Below are positions 60,753 through 64,000 of a stretch of 64,000 bases of DNA, in pieces (position 1 is the stretch's first letter; each line of letters begins with the position of its first letter). The position numbers were made by a program, and so were the translations under genes. The notes below the pieces were generated by a model, which was given only the letters and a program-made list of their open reading frames with translations, searched no databases and was not told the DNA's origin. The stretch covers positions 16,270,178-16,334,177 of the forward strand of contig NC_092579.1 in the NCBI RefSeq assembly GCF_037975245.1. Direction: 5' to 3'. The stretch is from Apostichopus japonicus (Eukaryota; Echinodermata; Holothuroidea; Aspidochirotida; Stichopodidae).

Positions 60753-62345
60753 AAACGTGTCTGGGAGGGTATTCGCCTTATGAGTGGCTACAGTAATAAC
60801 TCTAGTTCTCGCCACATACCAGAAATGAGCCATGATTATGCCAATGATTTGAATCACTTTTATAACCGTTTTGACCAGCAAGATTTTACAGATGAACATA
60901 GTAAGCTTCAAACCTTATTGACAAATTATTCTTGTGACGTAGTGGTGTCTGAGGGGGATGTTCGCCGGCAGTTCTCCAGGTTAAACCCATCTAAGGCTGC
61001 TGGACCCGATAATGTCCAACCTAAGGTTTTGAAGCATTGTGCAATAGAGCTGGCTCACATTTTTACTGTAATTTACAATTTGTCCTTCAAAACTGGGGAG
61101 GTGCCTCATCTATGGAAGCAATCCAGTATTATTCCAGTGCCAAAATGTTCTGTCATCTCTTGTATGAACGACCTTCGCCCTATAGCGTTAACTGCAGTGC
61201 CAATGAAGGTATGCGAGCGTTTATTCTTAAATCGTTTTAATCCTCTAGTTGCTCCATTTTTAGATCCTTTACAGTTTGCTTACAAGGCTAGCCGTAGTTG
61301 TGAAGATGCCATACTGCTACTTCTTCAATGCCTGTATTCACACTTAGAGCACCATGGCAATTCTGCACGCGTGATGTTCTTTGACTTCTCATCTGCATTC
61401 AACACTATTCAGCCTCACAATCTTGCTACAAAGCTTATCAACATGGGCATCCCACATGGGTTTATTCACTGGATTGTCAAGTATCTCACAAATCGCACCC
61501 AATTTGTCAAACTCGGTCCCACCTGTCGATCTAACATTATTACCTCCAACACCGGAGCGCCGCAAGGCACAGTTCTAGCTCCGTTTCTTTTCACCTTGTA
61601 CACGTCTGACTGCAGATCCCAGGAGAAGATATGTCCCATCATCAGGTTTGCCGATGACACAGCCATGGCTGGACTCATTCGTGGTAATGATGATGGGGCA
61701 TATCTCTGCCAGCTGCAGTCATTCGTTGACTATTGTGACAGTAACTTCTTGCAATTGAATATTTCTAAAACGAAGGAAATGATCATCGACTTCCGCCGTA
61801 ATGCTGTTGAACCTCCTCCAGTCATGATCAAGGGTAAAGAAGTTGAAAGGGTCCACTCCTACAAGTATCTGGGTATTCACCTCAACAATAGCTTAACATG
61901 GGATGGTCACGTGGATGCCCTGGTAAAGAAGTTAAATACCAGGTTATATTGTCTCAGAAAGTTGTCTAAATTCAACGTACGTACCGATATAATGCAAATG
62001 TTTTATAATTCTATTATTTGCGGAGTTTGGAGATACTGTCTTATATGTTGGGGTGGAAATGTCACTAAAGTCGAGAAGGACCGTATCGATCACATAATTA
62101 GAAAAGCTGGGGGAGTCATTGGAGGTCAACAGCATACAGTCGACTCGGTGTACCAGTCACTGCTTCAAACAAAGCTAGATTCAGTTTGGAATGACTGTTG
62201 CCACCCCCTTCACTGTTATCTTAATGACAATGTTATTAACAGAGGCAGTGGCAGACTGAGACAGCCGTACACGAGAACTAATCGCTATCGTAACTCAATC
62301 ACTCCCCGTGCAATCAAACTTTTCAATGTCAACTTACGTCGCTAG
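60729..62345 (+). CDS. LINE reverse transcriptase (ORF2 C-terminal part)
   Basis: From the ATG at 60750 the frame is 531 codons; upstream codons in the same frame are also RT-like. RT landmarks appear in order: LNPSKAAGPDNVQPKVLKHC near residue 80, LRPIALTAVPMK, a first catalytic block VMFFDFSSAFNTI, TGAPQGTVLAPFLFTLYTSD (about residue 267), catalytic FADD (about residue 300), KTKEMIIDFR and YKYLGIHLNN. No internal stop occurs over the whole RT. The enzyme copies its own RNA at a nicked target. Because the endonuclease is missing and a frameshift precedes it, this copy is not autonomous. Confidence 0.82.
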   Translation, partial: KLFTDNNMKRVWEGIRLMSGYSNNSSSRHIPEMSHDYANDLNHFYNRFDQQDFTDEHSKLQTLLTNYSCDVVVSEGDVRRQFSRLNPSKAAGPDNVQPKVLKHCAIELAHIFTVIYNLSFKTGEVPHLWKQSSIIPVPKCSVISCMNDLRPIALTAVPMKVCERLFLNRFNPLVAPFLDPLQFAYKASRSCEDAILLLLQCLYSHLEHHGNSARVMFFDFSSAFNTIQPHNLATKLINMGIPHGFIHWIVKYLTNRTQFVKLGPTCRSNIITSNTGAPQGTVLAPFLFTLYTSDCRSQEKICPIIRFADDTAMAGLIRGNDDGAYLCQLQSFVDYCDSNFLQLNISKTKEMIIDFRRNAVEPPPVMIKGKEVERVHSYKYLGIHLNNSLTWDGHVDALVKKLNTRLYCLRKLSKFNVRTDIMQMFYNSIICGVWRYCLICWGGNVTKVEKDRIDHIIRKAGGVIGGQQHTVDSVYQSLLQTKLDSVWNDCCHPLHCYLNDNVINRGSGRLRQPYTRTNRYRNSITPRAIKLFNVNLRR

Positions 62346-62573
62346 GCTGTTGCAATAATCTTTAATCTTTTATCTTGTCCTTGTCTTACTGTTTTTCATT
62401 CTCATTCTTTAATCTCCATCTGTATATATCCTGATTTATTTTCCTATGCTCATTTATTTTTGTACTGATTTGAACTTTTATGTGCGAGACACTAATTTCC
62501 TTATTTGGAGCAATAAAGTTTTACTTACTGTACTTACTTACTTACTTACTTTAATTCACAAAGGCCAGCTATA

Positions 62574-64000
62574 TTAAACTATGTCCATTACCCAGATACC
62601 TGAGTCAAGAACCTGGTTTAGTTTATTTTTCATATCAGTGTAGCTTTCATAAGTTGTTGGAAGCTCCAAACACTGGCTGCAAGTGTGTGCAACTGGCCTG
62701 CGTGCAAAGCCATCCAAGAGATTGAATGAAACGTTTAACTGCGGGAATGACAAAACATCAGCCCCAGTCCAAAAGCGCAAAAACTTCTGAAGCTTGTCTT
62801 TCTCAAGGGATCGGATGTACTTCTTTAAGTAAGAAAATACCACATGTTGGCCTTCTGAAATATCTTGTGAGACTTTTATCCTGCTAATAACTTTCTGGGA
62901 CGTTGGCATCATGTTTTTGTAGAGTTCACGCAGTTGTAATGGAGTCAGTTCTTCTCACAAAGGCTCAAGAGACTCTCGCATGCTGTCAGCTATGAACATT
63001 GGTTTCTGAATTATCTCTTTGTGCCCTATTTCATACAGGATTTGAGGCAAGTTGCGCTTCGTAACTAGAACCCGGCATCCGTAACCATCAAGAATATCAA
63101 TCAGCTCATCATAACTAGCATCCCTCTGGAAAGTGTGTAAGTGCTTCCACAATGACCATTTTCTCTGACACTGATATGTATTGCAAAAATGCATCCTTCA
63201 TGTACCCTCCACTCTTCCCAAATATGGCTTCTTCCATGAATGGGGGGCTAAGAGACAATGGAAAGTACCTCATATCTTTCCATCCTTTGGAAATTATGCG
63301 ACCAACCGATTCCCAAGAATTTGCATCAAAGTCAGCGTAATGAAGGAACTTTGAACTGGTCACCTGTTGAATACTTTGCAAACTCCTCCCAAAAAGCTTT
63401 GAAGGCATCGGCATACACTCCGGACCCCTCTCCCAATTCAATTTCACCATTTGGCAGTACCATTCTTATCTCAATTGCAAAATTTGGTACTTGTGTGTCT
63501 TTAAAGAACTCTATGAAGTCTTCAAAAACATGTGTTCTCCTGATTACAAATGTTTTCTTAGTGTGTTTATCATCAATATGACAATCACTAGCAGCTAAAG
63601 CTGATGGCTGACACAATTGTGGGTGTTCCTGAAGGTAATTCATTGCTGGGATGGCCACTTAAATTAATTTCTGACTCTTCACTGCTTTCTAGTCACTTCG
63701 CCCAACAACCATTTCGCCCAACTGCCATTTCGCCCAATCAGCCTGGTCATTTCGCCCACCCAGCTTGGCCATTTTGCCCAACCAGGCTGGTTGGGCGAAA
63801 TGCTCAGGCTGGTTGGGCGAAATGGTATGGTTTGGCGAAATGGCAATTGGGCGAAATGGTTGTTGGGCGAAGTGTCCTGCTTCCAGATCACTTAGTTCAG
63901 TCATTACTTGTTGAGATGTACCAACCGTCACCTCACTGTCAACATCAGTCATCACACGAAGATCAATGGCTGGAATTTCATCTCCTGAATCATCGGACAC
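62574..64000 (-). pseudogene. HECT-domain protein, pseudogene, extends beyond window
   Basis: On the minus strand, from right to left: an acidic stretch SDDSGDEIPAID, then the HECT region with GEGSGVYADAFKAFWEEF, SWESVGRIISKGWKDMRYFP, DELIDILDGYGCR, LRFWTGADVL, NVSFN and the catalytic-site motif RRPVAHTCSQCLELPTTY, ending at 62574. HECT E3 ligases transfer ubiquitin through the Cys of HTC, which is present. Breaks are a frame change near 63350, another near 63125, and a TGA at 62955-62957. A foldback element sits in the N-terminal part. Similar G2E3-like HECT proteins are multi-copy in aquatic animals. Confidence 0.72.
63694..63874. mobile_element. Foldback element built of TTCGCCCAAC words (181 bp)
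   Basis: CACTTCGCCCAACAACC at the left and GGTTGTTGGGCGAAGTG at the right are exact inverted repeats, and the arms extend almost to the centre near 63785. Both arms are made of repeated CATTTCGCCCAA words about 20 bp apart. The result is a nearly complete hairpin inside the HECT pseudogene. I could not define a clean TSD. Confidence 0.8.

Larger units (their letters stand above)
60290..62551 (+). mobile_element. 5'-truncated non-LTR retrotransposon, CR1/Rex1-like
   Basis: Recognisable sequence starts with the last residues of the endonuclease domain (LPKLGRADHNLVNLMPRYRP, ~60300) and runs through a linker and a full RT to a short AT-rich 3' UTR. AATAAA is at 62512-62517 and the end is a CTTA-type microsatellite (62520-62551). 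Truncation at the 5' end and a simple-repeat 3' end are normal for CR1-group LINEs. Confidence 0.85.

Overview
The window is animal nuclear DNA. It has spliceosomal intron borders, a non-LTR retrotransposon, Penelope-like elements (PLEs), many short hAT-type transposons with 8-bp target-site duplications (TSDs), a PIF/Harbinger relic, and decayed multi-copy gene families. The mix resembles an aquatic invertebrate genome; I cannot name the species. I found no convincing intact host gene, no rRNA or tRNA gene and no prokaryotic feature. Almost everything is repeat or pseudogene.

Bases 1-28,690 are one tandem array of 16 units (called U0-U15 here) of a 5'-truncated PLE of the endonuclease-bearing type. 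Each unit holds the end of the reverse transcriptase (RT; its YIDD box is kept), a linker and a GIY-YIG endonuclease domain, broken by shared frameshifts. U0-U7 are long units. They add 2, 4, 6 or 8 copies of a ~218-bp satellite and a 182-bp spacer. U8-U14 are ~1.27-kb short units joined at a CTGATT microhomology. U6 and U7 carry a 74-bp deletion that reopens a 244-codon endonuclease frame. The satellite continues as diverged copies to about 29.3 kb.

Bases 29.4-32.9 kb are minisatellite and TTTACT/TA-rich low-complexity DNA. A second, different PLE RT fragment (YVGD instead of YxDD) lies at 33.16-33.91 kb.

Bases 34.4-51.1 kb are a nest of DNA transposons, many with TSDs that can be read by eye. 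A hAT element contains a second hAT element, and an inverted relative at 50.2-50.9 kb preserves the empty site. A 286-bp MITE splits a coding exon exactly. A PIF/Harbinger relic (TSD TTA) contains a hAT element (TSD GTATGTTC). There are also two inverted CAGGGTTGTCC hAT MITEs, two TTAA MITEs, a cluster of a CTCCGAAAC motif, an 18-copy hairpin satellite, and remnants of multi-copy genes at 45.9-47.4 kb.

Bases 52.5-54.3 kb are a two-exon integrase-core (rve-like) pseudogene with three in-frame stops. Next to it, at 54.4-56.7 kb, is a CCTGG-rich element with terminal inverted repeats. A 5'-truncated CR1/Rex1-like LINE occupies about 60.3-62.55 kb, with its RT frame otherwise open. The right edge (62.57-64.0 kb, minus strand) is a HECT-domain pseudogene interrupted by a TTCGCCCAAC foldback element.

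Most of the sequence is explained by known element classes. The least ordinary items are the two-level PLE array, the ~100-bp core shared by hAT elements with different ends, the inside-out TSD at 38.4-38.6 kb, and the CTCCGAAAC cluster.
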